Source: Bacteroidota bacterium (GTDB lineage: Bacteria; Bacteroidota; Bacteroidia; Flavobacteriales_F; PHOS-HE28). From it: a stretch of 13,028 nucleotides of DNA. Below, in pieces: positions 1 through 7,374 of this stretch. The translations under genes and the position numbers were made by a program. The stretch is from positions 1 to 13,028 of the forward strand of contig JAEYYE010000168.1 in NCBI GenBank assembly GCA_023430945.1, given 5' to 3'. How positions within the stretch are numbered: position 1 is the first letter of the stretch; every line of letters starts with the position of its first letter. The notes below the pieces were generated by a model. That model was not told where the DNA came from. It did no database searches and was given only the letters and a program-made list of their open reading frames with translations.

Positions 1-1740
1 CTCATACACAAGGCGGGTCACGCCATTGGTGGGGTTCGGCATGCTGCGCGCAGAAAGGCCGATATCGGTGCGATCGCGATCGGCGATGCCGATCGTAGGA
101 TTGAAGCTCAATCGCACCATAGGCCGACGGCTCAAGATCGACCAGGTCTGACCGGACAACTCAGGTGAGTTGACCACGGATGAAAATGGTCTCGCAAAAC
201 CGCTGGTAGCCACAACTACCCGTGGTGTTCCGCCAAGGAAGCGAACACATGCCGCATATTCAACACCAGCTTCCAATTCAATGGGATCGAAGAATGGTAC
301 GGTGAAGAAATTAGCTTGTCCGTTCTGGGTCAACTGGCTCATACTCGTCACAGAAACCAGATCACTTTCCGCAACGATCTCCGGTTCCTCTAGGGAGAAA
401 TTGTAAAGTACCACCTCGAAAGCAGCATTCAGGCCAGTCAATGGTACTTGCGTCGAACCACGAGCGAGCGCCACCTGGATACCGTATGCAGTAGCACTGT
501 TCTCGATCCAGAAAAGATTGCCTGCTTCGTATCCAGGCCATTGACCGGAGGCATCAGCCAACCGGCTGAAGTCGCCATCCCTTGAACCTTCGTCATATGC
601 ATAGACATGATCGCTCACGGAGAACTCGGTGGTTGCTGCATTATCCACCATTCGTTCATCCTCGGCATCCATTGAGAGCGAATACTCGATCGCGTAATCC
701 CCGATAACAGCCGGGATCTGGAAATCCACGCGGAGCGATGAATCGATCAGTGCTGGTGCCAAGGCATCAAGAGTCGCATTCTCGTTGAATATTTCCGATC
801 CATCCTGATCGATGGCCACGTTCAAAGTGACGTTGGTAGCCTCCGTTGAACCTTCATTACGCACAGGACTTCCCACACTGATCGTTCTTACCTGGCTCAA
901 TGGATAAATGCTATAATCCAACGTATTGGTGAACGACGACTCAGGAATGAAGTTATCCTGGCGAGCGTTCAGGATACCCAGATCGTTATCATAGGCTTCA
1001 ACGATCATCACATCATCGATCTGCCAGAAATAATGGGAAAAGCTTTGGAGCTCTCCGGTCTCATGCGAGAAACGGATCCGTACGCTCGAAGGGTTCGCAG
1101 CGATCGCCTCTGTGAGGTTGAACCTCCTGATTATCGTGCCAGGGTTCGAATTCGTCACCTGTTCGAATTCAACGATCGCCATTAACCGCGTAGGCCATGA
1201 GATCCCATTATCTGTGCTTACATCCACAAAATGCCCCGAGCCGCCGGAGCAGCACCAACGCAATGCCTGGGTATAGACCAGTTGCACATTCGGTGTACCC
1301 GTAAGATCAAGGGTGGGAGAAATGAGATATCCGGTCCGGTTCTCACAAGGTACTGCCGAACCGCAACCGTTGTTGCTCAAGTTCGTGTCAAAGATCATGA
1401 AGCCATTGGTAACGGTGGCGCTTTGTATCCGCTCCTGTGCAGCATTGCTGAAGTCGCCGTTCGGCCCGTCCGTATCGTAAAGCCAAAGCGCACCATCCTC
1501 TCCTTCCACCGTCCACGCGCCGAACATCGTATTCCCGTCCAACCCGTTCGCGAAATCCTCAAAAAAGAGACTGTCCCCACCTGCCCTCGCAGCATTCTGC
1601 TCAAAGTGCAGCGCATGGTTGGTCGGGGTACCCTCAGATATGCCACGTGCTTGTTCGAGCTCAGGTCGGATATCCAATCTTTGAGCTACTGAGGTCATGG
1701 CAAGTGCCATGATCGGTAATGCAGAGTAACGAAGGTTCAT
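1..1740 (-). CDS. Secreted T9SS-sorted protein, 3'-truncated by window edge
   Basis: The reading frame is open for 580 codons from ATG at 1740 to the left edge with no stop, so the C-terminus is missing. Residues 1-20 look like a signal peptide (R4, hydrophobic 5-18, cleavage plausible near VAQ). Residues 58-250 resemble a choice-of-anchor/jelly-roll module (FFEDFANGL, then QIDDVMIVEAYD) with paired cysteines (C126/C132 and C163-C164). Residues 250-375 resemble a CARDB-like beta domain (NEGSTEATNVTLNV). The last visible residues, SMPNPTNGVTRLVYE, match the start of a type A T9SS C-terminal sorting domain, so about 60 residues probably lie outside. I infer a protein exported by Sec, then moved across the outer membrane by T9SS and released or anchored; the ligand is unknown. 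It follows a paralogue on the same strand after 133 bp. A weak -7 match is listed at 1764-1771. Function beyond sorting is not recognisable. Confidence 0.85.
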   Translation of the reverse strand, partial: MNLRYSALPIMALAMTSVAQRLDIRPELEQARGISEGTPTNHALHFEQNAARAGGDSLFFEDFANGLDGNTMFGAWTVEGEDGALWLYDTDGPNGDFSNAAQERIQSATVTNGFMIFDTNLSNNGCGSAVPCENRTGYLISPTLDLTGTPNVQLVYTQALRWCCSGGSGHFVDVSTDNGISWPTRLMAIVEFEQVTNSNPGTIIRRFNLTEAIAANPSSVRIRFSHETGELQSFSHYFWQIDDVMIVEAYDNDLGILNARQDNFIPESSFTNTLDYSIYPLSQVRTISVGSPVRNEGSTEATNVTLNVAIDQDGSEIFNENATLDALAPALIDSSLRVDFQIPAVIGDYAIEYSLSMDAEDERMVDNAATTEFSVSDHVYAYDEGSRDGDFSRLADASGQWPGYEAGNLFWIENSATAYGIQVALARGSTQVPLTGLNAAFEVVLYNFSLEEPEIVAESDLVSVTSMSQLTQNGQANFFTVPFFDPIELEAGVEYAACVRFLGGTPRVVVATSGFARPFSSVVNSPELSGQTWSILSRRPMVRLSFNPTIGIADRDRTDIGLSARSMPNPTNGVTRLVYE

Positions 1741-1763
1741 AGGTGAAATGTTCTTGAAGGTGA

Positions 1764-1771
1764 CGAATCTA
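1764..1771 (-). promoter_or_regulatory. Weak putative -7 element (TAGATTCG) before the truncated T9SS gene
   Basis: The minus strand reads TAGATTCG, 7 of 8 matches to the Bacteroidota -7 consensus TAnnTTTG, 23 bases before the ATG at 1740. No TTG is seen at the -33 distance. The gene may equally be read through from its upstream paralogue. Confidence 0.3.
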
Positions 1772-1873
1772 CTGAAGTTGACGTATACGACCGTCCTAAG
1801 GTGAACTTTCCATCACCCGATCTGGGGAACGTGCGCCGATCAACGAAGAACGGGCTTCACCACGGAAGCATCG

Positions 1874-3646
1874 TCAACGGCCGGAGACGATGATCTTCTT
1901 CACCAGCGAACCGGAGCGCCGATCGATGCTGAGAAAATAGGCGCCTGGTGCAAGGCCGGAAAGATCGACCCCGATCGAATGTTCTCCACTTTGCAAATGC
2001 CCGAGCTCTCGGATCTGTATCGGCCGTCCCGCAAGATCACTGATCCGAAGTGTGGTGGTGGCGGCACCGCGGATCGTGAATCGTACCGTTGCTTCCGTTG
2101 AGGCCGGCATCGGGAATACATGCAGCTCTTCTTCCGCAAGCCCGCGCCCGGCGATGCCCACGGCCACATCGGTGAAGTGAAGACGCACCATGGGCGTGGC
2201 ATCTGGATAACTTACATTGAAGGTGTTGCCTTCCATGAGGAAGGATGCGCCAACAGCGGAATTCCCGCTGGTGTTCACTTGAAGTTGTGCTGAAGTGGAT
2301 ACTGATTGGATACCGGCCAGCAGATCGCCAGCGGATCGTTCCGACGGTGACGCGAAAGGCAGGTAGATCGCACCGCCGCCCCAGCCCAGATCGATATCAT
2401 CCTGCGTGATCGCATGGCGGACAGATGTATCGATCACCGCGAAGTTGGCATCGAAAAGCACAGCACGTACTTCGGTCCCCAGGGGAGTTCCGGCCCCGAT
2501 CACGGCGCTCACTCCGCGCGGTATTCCCGTATTCACCTGTTCGAACCGATTACCGACGATCACAAGTCCTTCCCTGCCGATCGAACCTTGCACGCTGCGA
2601 TCATCGATCGCCATGGCGGAATATTCATTTTCCCAGCCAGGTCCTGTGATCTGGATCTGTGCTGTGGTGGAATTATCGGCTGGATCATCATCGGGCATAT
2701 TCGAATCGATCGTGGCATTCATGCTCAGATCACCCGTTGTTGGCGGCATCCAACCGGTGTTCGCTGTAAGCGTGATCCGCGCACCAGGTGCGATGGAGTC
2801 GGCAAGTTGGCTTGTGAATGGTCCGTATTGCACGCCATCCAGTTCGATCGTGGATGTCACCGAAACGAATGACATCGGGAGCGTTCCGCGATTCATTACT
2901 TCCGCCGTGATCCGCAATTCTCCGGCCTGTTCCTGCGGAAGCATAGTGTAGCGCAGGCTTTGATCACCTTCCAGGAACGGACTTATGGAAGGATCACCGA
3001 TCACCAATGAAAGCAACGAGAGATCATGTTCCGATCGCTCGCGCAAACACACATCATCGATCGCGAATGCTGTCGCAAGTTGTCCGTTGTCGCTCCAGCG
3101 AAAGCGGATCCATACCGAAGGATCGTTCCAGCCGCTCATGTCGATCGAAATGTTCTGCCATTGATCCTGCGGTCCGATCGAATGAAGCCAGTACCAATCC
3201 GTACCGTTAGGGCTGGCTTCAACAAAGGCTTCACCCCCGCCCGATCCCATGTCGTGATGGCAGCGGAATTCCAGCGCGACGTTGCTGCGAGAACTGAAGT
3301 CGAATTCCGGTGTGATCAATGAGACACTGTCCAGATCGCATGGACATGGCCATGCCGCATCGTTCGCCATGATGAACCGGTTTCCGATCGGTCGATCCGG
3401 GATATCGACGGATCCATTGGCATTCGCTTCATCAGCGGATCCGGTCCACCATGCAGGTACGAACTCACCCGTAGGTACGCCATCGGCTGTCGTAGTAGCG
3501 ACCAGTTCACCGATCGCCCAACCTTCGGGGATCGATCCACCTTCGAATCCTTCGGAAAAGAAACAAGGTTGCGCTTTTGGTTGCGCGTGCAGAAGAAGTG
3601 GAACGGTGAAAGAAAGAAGGAGAAGCGCTCGGTGGAATATCGGCAT
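1874..3646 (-). CDS. Secreted T9SS-sorted protein with choice-of-anchor-like module
   Basis: This is a complete 590-residue protein starting at ATG 3646. Residues 1-21 form a signal peptide (R6, a leucine-rich core, then HAQ). Residues 29-200 are a jelly-roll/choice-of-anchor type module (FFSEGFEGG, then AFAIDDVCL) with a CPC cysteine pair at 101-103. Residues 207-335 are a CARDB-like beta domain ending in DDDPADN. Residues 340-495 are a further beta region. Residues 507-590 are a type A T9SS sorting domain: FPMPAS, LRISDLAGRPI, GEHSIGVDLSGLAPGAYFL, then the basic VKKIIVSGR end. The usual YPNP motif is FPMP here. Order and local wording (PMVRLHF...GIA against PMVRLSF...GIA) match the neighbour at 1-1740, so they are tandem paralogues. 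The inferred location is the cell surface or secreted; substrate or adhesion target is unknown. The gene lies behind the hppA hairpin and probably has its own promoter at 3663-3670. Confidence 0.9.
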   Translation of the reverse strand: MPIFHRALLLLSFTVPLLLHAQPKAQPCFFSEGFEGGSIPEGWAIGELVATTTADGVPTGEFVPAWWTGSADEANANGSVDIPDRPIGNRFIMANDAAWPCPCDLDSVSLITPEFDFSSRSNVALEFRCHHDMGSGGGEAFVEASPNGTDWYWLHSIGPQDQWQNISIDMSGWNDPSVWIRFRWSDNGQLATAFAIDDVCLRERSEHDLSLLSLVIGDPSISPFLEGDQSLRYTMLPQEQAGELRITAEVMNRGTLPMSFVSVTSTIELDGVQYGPFTSQLADSIAPGARITLTANTGWMPPTTGDLSMNATIDSNMPDDDPADNSTTAQIQITGPGWENEYSAMAIDDRSVQGSIGREGLVIVGNRFEQVNTGIPRGVSAVIGAGTPLGTEVRAVLFDANFAVIDTSVRHAITQDDIDLGWGGGAIYLPFASPSERSAGDLLAGIQSVSTSAQLQVNTSGNSAVGASFLMEGNTFNVSYPDATPMVRLHFTDVAVGIAGRGLAEEELHVFPMPASTEATVRFTIRGAATTTLRISDLAGRPIQIRELGHLQSGEHSIGVDLSGLAPGAYFLSIDRRSGSLVKKIIVSGR

Positions 3647-3662
3647 CTTGGATGGATCGGCC

Positions 3663-3670
3663 CAAAAGTA
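3663..3670 (-). promoter_or_regulatory. Putative -7 promoter element TACTTTTG
   Basis: The minus strand reads TACTTTTG, an exact match to TAnnTTTG, ending 16 bases before the ATG at 3646. It is followed by GGCC, as at other promoters here. About 20 bases upstream is TTCT rather than TTG, so the -33 box is weak. It lies just after the hppA hairpin, which suits a new transcription start. Confidence 0.5.
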
Positions 3671-3698
3671 CTGCGGTGAACGAACGTGAGAGAACAGA

Positions 3699-3720
3699 GC
3701 GGCCCGCTTTCGCGGGCCGC
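3699..3720 (-). terminator. Hairpin terminator downstream of hppA
   Basis: GCGGCCCGC (3699-3707) and GCGGGCCGC (3712-3720) form a perfect 9-bp GC-only stem with a 4-base loop, 22 bases past the hppA stop. On the minus strand it is followed by TCTGTTCTC, which is U-rich but not a clean U-run. A second small hairpin (ATTCCG/CGGAAT, 3724-3737) lies between it and the stop. The same stem could also end plus-strand transcripts, but no plus-strand gene leads into it. Confidence 0.7.
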
Positions 3721-3742
3721 CAAATTCCGTTCGGAATAAAGT

Positions 3743-5968
3743 TCAGATCCGGTCGTCGTTCTTCTTCAAATCGATCATGCCGATCGCATCGGCTGGCATT
3801 TCGATCATCGAAGTGTTTTCCGGTGACGTGCGCGTATCGGCAGGTGCGTGACCGCTTTCGTTGATGTGCGGAGCGATGATCAGTGCCACGATGCTGGTGA
3901 GCTTGATCAGGATGTTCATGCTGGGGCCGCTGGTGTCCTTGAACGGATCGCCCACTGTATCACCGGTTACAGCGGCCTTATGCGGATCGCTTCCCTTCTT
4001 GTACTGCTGGCCATCGATCATCACGCCTGCCTCGAAACTCTTTTTCGCATTGTCCCACGCGCCACCGGCATTGTTCTGGAACATGCCCATGAGCACACCG
4101 CTCACGGTGATCCCGGCGAGCAATCCACCAAGTGCTTCCGGACCGAAGAGGAAGCCGACTATTATCGGGCTGAGCAATGCCAACGCTCCTGGCATGATCA
4201 TCTCACGGATCGAAGCCTGTGTGCTGATCGCAACGCATTTTTCATATTCCGGACGGCCGGTGCCCTGCATGATCCCGGGGATCTCGCGGAACTGTCGGCG
4301 AACTTCCTTCACCATTTCCATCGCTGCCTTGCCAACCGCATTGATCGCCATGGAACTGAACAGGAACGGGATCATTCCTCCAACGAACAACATCGCAAGA
4401 ACGTTCGCTTTGTAGATATCGATCGCGGTGATGCCTGCAAGACCAACGTAAGCCGCAAAGAGCGCCAGTGCGGTGAGCGCAGCGGAAGCGATCGCAAATC
4501 CTTTGCCGGTCGCAGCGGTGGTATTTCCGGTCGCATCAAGAATGTCGGTGCGTTCGCGCACTTCCTTCGGCAGACCGCTCATTTCTGCGATACCACCGGC
4601 ATTGTCCGCGATCGGACCGAACGCATCGATCGCGAGTTGCATCGCCGTGGTGGCCATCATGCCGGCCGCTGCGATCGCAACACCATACAGGCCTGCAAGT
4701 TCGAACGCGCCGAAGATCCCTGCGGCGAGCACGAGGATCGGAAGGAAGGTGCTCTGCATACCCACGGCCAATCCACCGATCACGTTCGTTGCGTGGCCGG
4801 TTCCGCTCTTCTGCACGATGCTATCCACCGGGCCTCGGCCCATGCTTGTGTAGTACTCAGTGATCAGGCTCATCAACGCACCAACGCCAAGACCGAGGAT
4901 GATCGCCCAGAACACGTTCATGCGGCTGATCTCGAGGATCACTTCCCCGCGCTCGAAGCTCATGGTAGGTGGAAGCATCCACTGGATCACGAAGTAGCTG
5001 GCGATGGCCGTGAGCAGGATCGAACCCCAATTGCCTTTGTTCAGGGCCGCCATCACGCTATCGCTATCCTTATTGATGCTTACGAAGAACGTTCCGATGA
5101 TGCTGAAGAGAACACCGAGGCCGGCGATCAACATCGGTAGCAGGATCGGTGAAAGTCCGTTGAAACCATCGCCATCAGCGATCACTTCGCGGCCAAGTAC
5201 CATCGTTGCCAGGATCGTTGCGACATAGCTTCCGAACAGATCGGCGCCCATGCCGGCCACGTCACCTACGTTATCGCCAACGTTATCGGCAACGGTGGCC
5301 GGGTTGCGTGGATCATCTTCCGGAATACCGGCTTCAACCTTTCCAACCAGATCGGCTCCAACATCGGCCGCCTTGGTATAAATGCCGCCACCAACACGCG
5401 CAAAAAGTGCGATCGATTCAGCGCCAAGGCTGAAACCGGCGAGCACTTCGAGGGCGGTCATCATCTGTTCGCCGTTGGCGTTGCCATCGGTAACGTACAT
5501 GCCGAGGAAGAGAATGAAAAGGGAACTGATCCCGAGAACGGCGAGACCGGCAACGCCGAGTCCCATCACAGTTCCGCCATTGAAGCTAACTTTCAATGCC
5601 TGCTTCAAGCTTGTGCGCGCAGCCTGCGTAGTGCGCACGTTCGCCTTGGTGGCGATGTTCATTCCGATCCAACCGGCGAAAGCGCTGAAGATCGCACCGA
5701 TCAGGAAGGCGATCGCGATCACCCAATCGCTGTGCTCCACCAGCGTGCCGCTCCAACCGAGAAGCACGGCGGCCACCGCAGCGAAGATCCCGAGCACTTT
5801 CCACTCGGCCTTCAGGAACGCCAATGCCCCGGCAGCGATGTAGCCCGCGAGCTGTTGCATGTTGGCATCACCGGCATCCTGCTTACTTACCCAAACGGCC
5901 TTGGCCACCATCACCGCGAGCCCCAAAATGCCCAGGACCGGGATGAAGTACATGATCTCACTACCCAT
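3743..5968 (-). CDS. hppA: Membrane-bound ion-translocating pyrophosphatase, K+-dependent type
   Basis: This integral membrane pump couples hydrolysis of cytoplasmic pyrophosphate to export of H+ (or Na+). With start ATG 5968 it has 741 residues, normal for the family, and about 16 membrane helices. Catalytic motifs are intact: KAADVGAD (199-206), EDDPRNPA (217-224), DNVGDNVGD (228-236), NNAGGAWDNAKK (632-643) and HKAAVTGDTVGDPFKD (663-678). In GNTTAATGK (481-489), Ala485 and Gly488 are the residues typical of K+-dependent enzymes; K+-independent ones carry Lys at the first position. Glu is absent from the two usual helix-6 positions (FGSYVA, 245-250), while Glu184 sits in the preceding helix (LGAESIALF). 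I recall this as the Flavobacterium-type H+ pump, so H+ transport is my inference. The frame extends to a TTG at 5983; ATG 5968 and ATG 5953 are the better starts. The acidic C-terminal tail (701-741) is unusual. It probably has its own promoter (6043-6050) and a downstream hairpin. Confidence 0.96.
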   Translation of the reverse strand: MGSEIMYFIPVLGILGLAVMVAKAVWVSKQDAGDANMQQLAGYIAAGALAFLKAEWKVLGIFAAVAAVLLGWSGTLVEHSDWVIAIAFLIGAIFSAFAGWIGMNIATKANVRTTQAARTSLKQALKVSFNGGTVMGLGVAGLAVLGISSLFILFLGMYVTDGNANGEQMMTALEVLAGFSLGAESIALFARVGGGIYTKAADVGADLVGKVEAGIPEDDPRNPATVADNVGDNVGDVAGMGADLFGSYVATILATMVLGREVIADGDGFNGLSPILLPMLIAGLGVLFSIIGTFFVSINKDSDSVMAALNKGNWGSILLTAIASYFVIQWMLPPTMSFERGEVILEISRMNVFWAIILGLGVGALMSLITEYYTSMGRGPVDSIVQKSGTGHATNVIGGLAVGMQSTFLPILVLAAGIFGAFELAGLYGVAIAAAGMMATTAMQLAIDAFGPIADNAGGIAEMSGLPKEVRERTDILDATGNTTAATGKGFAIASAALTALALFAAYVGLAGITAIDIYKANVLAMLFVGGMIPFLFSSMAINAVGKAAMEMVKEVRRQFREIPGIMQGTGRPEYEKCVAISTQASIREMIMPGALALLSPIIVGFLFGPEALGGLLAGITVSGVLMGMFQNNAGGAWDNAKKSFEAGVMIDGQQYKKGSDPHKAAVTGDTVGDPFKDTSGPSMNILIKLTSIVALIIAPHINESGHAPADTRTSPENTSMIEMPADAIGMIDLKKNDDRI

Positions 5969-6042
5969 TTCCGTGCTGTTCAAATCGTTTTAATTCTCTG
6001 TTCTTCAAGAGGAAAGGCAGTTGCCAGCCTTTGACAAGGCCG

Positions 6043-6050
6043 CAAAAATA
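6043..6050 (-). promoter_or_regulatory. Putative hppA -7 promoter element TATTTTTG
   Basis: The minus strand reads TATTTTTG, an exact TAnnTTTG match, directly followed by CGGCC. It ends 74 bases before the hppA ATG at 5968, giving a leader of roughly 65-70 bases. No clear -33 TTG is seen. The same 13-base pattern TAnnTTTGCGGCC precedes pdhB and etfB. Confidence 0.6.
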
Positions 6051-6064
6051 GGTGGAAATGCTTG

Positions 6065-6181
6065 TTGAAGGTTGCGGGTTGATTAGGTTGAGGGTTGAAG
6101 CTTGGCGGCTCGGGTGCAACATTCAACCTTCAACCCTCAACCCATAGGAACAGAAAAGTCCGGTTGGCAACTTTCAACCCA
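6065..6181. repeat. Heptad low-complexity repeats in both orientations
   Basis: The spacer between pdhB and hppA holds degenerate 7-base units. In plus orientation at 6065-6100 they read TTGAAGG, TTGCGGG, an irregular 9-base unit, TTGAGGG and TTGAAG. In inverted orientation they read CAACCTT, CAACCCT and CAACCC at 6124-6143, then CAACTTT and CAACCCA at 6168-6181. The unit resembles the tract between etfB and etfA (9998-10046). I see no transposase or target-site duplication. Confidence 0.8.
6086..6142. repeat. 15-bp perfect inverted repeat built from heptads
   Basis: GGTTGAGGGTTGAAG (6086-6100) is the exact reverse complement of 6128-6142, with a 27-base loop. It begins 43 bases past the pdhB stop on the minus strand and could act as a weak terminator or 3' stabilising hairpin, but no U-run follows the stem. 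Confidence 0.75.
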
Positions 6182-6185
6182 ACCA

Positions 6186-7169
6186 CTACTTCTTCAAATA
6201 CATCACCTCCTTCACGGCCTTCACCACTTTGGCCGCATTGGGCAATGATGCCTCGATCAAGTTGGGTGCGAACGGCAATGGGGTATCCGCCTGGTTGATC
6301 CGAAGGATCGGTGCATCGAGGTGATCGAACGCATCTTTCTGTACACGGTAGGCGATCTCACTGGCGACACTTCCGAGCGGCCAGTTCTCATCCACCACCA
6401 CGATCCGGTTGGTCTTCTTCACACTGTTGATGATGGTCTCATGGTCCATCGGGCGGATCGTGCGCAGATCGATCACTTCGGCCTCCACGCCTTCCTTCAC
6501 CAGTTCCTCGGCGGCTTGGAGCGCGACTTTCATCATTTTCCCAAAGCTCACGATCGTAACGTCCTTCCCTTTCCGCTTGATGTCCGCCTTTCCGATCGGG
6601 AGCAGGTATTCGCCATCGGGAACTTCGCCCTTGTCGCCGTACATGCGCTCGCTTTCCATGAAAAGCACCGGATCATTGTCGCGGATCGCGGCTTTCAACA
6701 GGCCTTTCGCATCGTAGGGATTGCTCACGGTGATCACCTTCAATCCCGGAATGCTGAAATACATCGATTCGAAGCTCTGGCTGTGCGTCGCCGCGAGCTG
6801 GCCTGCGCTGCCATTGCCACCGCGGAAAACGATGGGCACATGGTACTGTCCACCGCTCATCTGCAGCATTTTCGCCGCGTGGTTGATGATCTGGTCGGCG
6901 GCGAGGATCGCGAAGTTCCACGTCATGAACTCGATGATCGGGCGAAGACCATTCATGGCGGCGCCAACACCGATCGCGGTGAAGCCGAGCTCACTGATCG
7001 GCGTATCGATCACGCGCTTCGGGCCGAACTCACCCAGCATTCCCTTGCTCACCTTGTAGGCGCCATCGTACTCGGCTACCTCTTCGCCCATGAGGAATAC
7101 GTTCGGATCGCGACGCATCTCTTCGCTCATCGCTTCGTTGAGGGCCTCGCGGAATTGGATCGTTCGCAT
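6186..7169 (-). CDS. pdhB: Pyruvate dehydrogenase complex E1 component, beta subunit
   Basis: This subunit pairs with E1 alpha to form the thiamine-diphosphate enzyme that decarboxylates pyruvate and acetylates the lipoyl group of E2, in the cytoplasm. The 327-residue length is normal. Visible hallmarks are FLMGEEVAEYDGAYKV (25-40), the cofactor-activating Glu60 in DTPISELGF, the loop RGGNGSAGQLAATHSQSFE (116-134) with His129, and the C-terminal transketolase domain with EVIDLRTIRPMD (231-242) and VVDENWPLGS (258-267). The start chosen is ATG 7169 (MRTIQFREAL), where family homology begins; the frame stays open to ATG 7256, but that stretch is palindromic promoter DNA. A 2-oxoisovalerate E1 beta is the main alternative but less likely. 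E1 alpha and E2 are not adjacent, so the complex must be encoded in pieces. The putative promoter at 7193-7200 and the palindrome at 7222-7239 lie upstream. Confidence 0.93.
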   Translation of the reverse strand: MRTIQFREALNEAMSEEMRRDPNVFLMGEEVAEYDGAYKVSKGMLGEFGPKRVIDTPISELGFTAIGVGAAMNGLRPIIEFMTWNFAILAADQIINHAAKMLQMSGGQYHVPIVFRGGNGSAGQLAATHSQSFESMYFSIPGLKVITVSNPYDAKGLLKAAIRDNDPVLFMESERMYGDKGEVPDGEYLLPIGKADIKRKGKDVTIVSFGKMMKVALQAAEELVKEGVEAEVIDLRTIRPMDHETIINSVKKTNRIVVVDENWPLGSVASEIAYRVQKDAFDHLDAPILRINQADTPLPFAPNLIEASLPNAAKVVKAVKEVMYLKK

Positions 7170-7192
7170 AATGCTTGAAAAGGAATGGGCCG

Positions 7193-7200
7193 CAAAGGTA
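7193..7200 (-). promoter_or_regulatory. Putative pdhB -7 promoter element TACCTTTG
   Basis: The minus strand reads TACCTTTG, an exact TAnnTTTG match followed by CGGCC, 23 bases before the ATG at 7169. The -33 region would fall at about 7220-7225, beside the edge of the 18-bp palindrome. No TTG is seen there. Confidence 0.6.
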
Positions 7201-7202
7201 GC

Positions 7203-7221
7203 CGCTAAAGTCGCGTTAGCG
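7203..7221. repeat. Small inverted repeat CGCTAA/TTAGCG in the pdhB promoter region
   Basis: CGCTAA (7203-7208) and TTAGCG (7216-7221) form a 6-bp stem with a 7-base loop. It directly abuts the palindrome at 7222-7239 and fills the interval between the proposed -7 and -33 regions of pdhB. Confidence 0.5.
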
Positions 7222-7239
7222 TCCCGCAGTACTGCGGGA
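7222..7239. repeat. 18-bp perfect palindrome TCCCGCAGTACTGCGGGA
   Basis: The two 9-base halves are perfect reverse complements with no spacer. It lies 22-39 bases upstream of the proposed pdhB -7 element. It could be an operator for a dimeric regulator or part of a dispersed REP-like element. A terminator is less likely, because no loop or U-run is present and a separate hairpin follows yihY. Confidence 0.75.
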
Positions 7240-7334
7240 GGACGGATACCCCGCAAGCGAGCGCCCCCAGAGAGACCATGCGAAGCTTACGGAATGTTCC
7301 CTTCGCGAGTGCGGAGTAGAAGTGGATAGCACGA

Positions 7335-7359
7335 CCCCGCCTTCACAAAAAGAGCGGGG
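7335..7359 (-). terminator. Possible hairpin terminator after the YihY-family gene
   Basis: CCCCGC (7335-7340) and GCGGGG (7354-7359) form a 6-bp stem with a 13-base loop, starting 15 bases past the stop at 7375. The T-run lies in the loop on the minus strand, not after the stem, so intrinsic termination is uncertain. Confidence 0.4.
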
Positions 7360-7374
7360 GAACGCCCAAAAATT

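Noticed and set aside
1231..1692. 153-codon open frame on the plus strand
   Set aside because: It lies opposite the open 580-codon T9SS frame running to the left edge, which has a signal peptide and domain structure.
3848..5140. Long open frame (430 codons) on the plus strand inside hppA
   Set aside because: It is antisense to a pyrophosphatase with all motifs intact, is rich in His, Arg and Asp, and shows no domain-like pattern. It arises from codon bias of the real gene.
6321..7178. 285-codon open frame on the plus strand inside pdhB
   Set aside because: It is antisense to a complete E1 beta gene, His- and Asp-rich, with no recognisable motif.
7170..7256. N-terminal extension of pdhB to ATG 7256
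   Set aside because: The added residues read through a perfect palindrome and a promoter-like element and have no E1 beta similarity.
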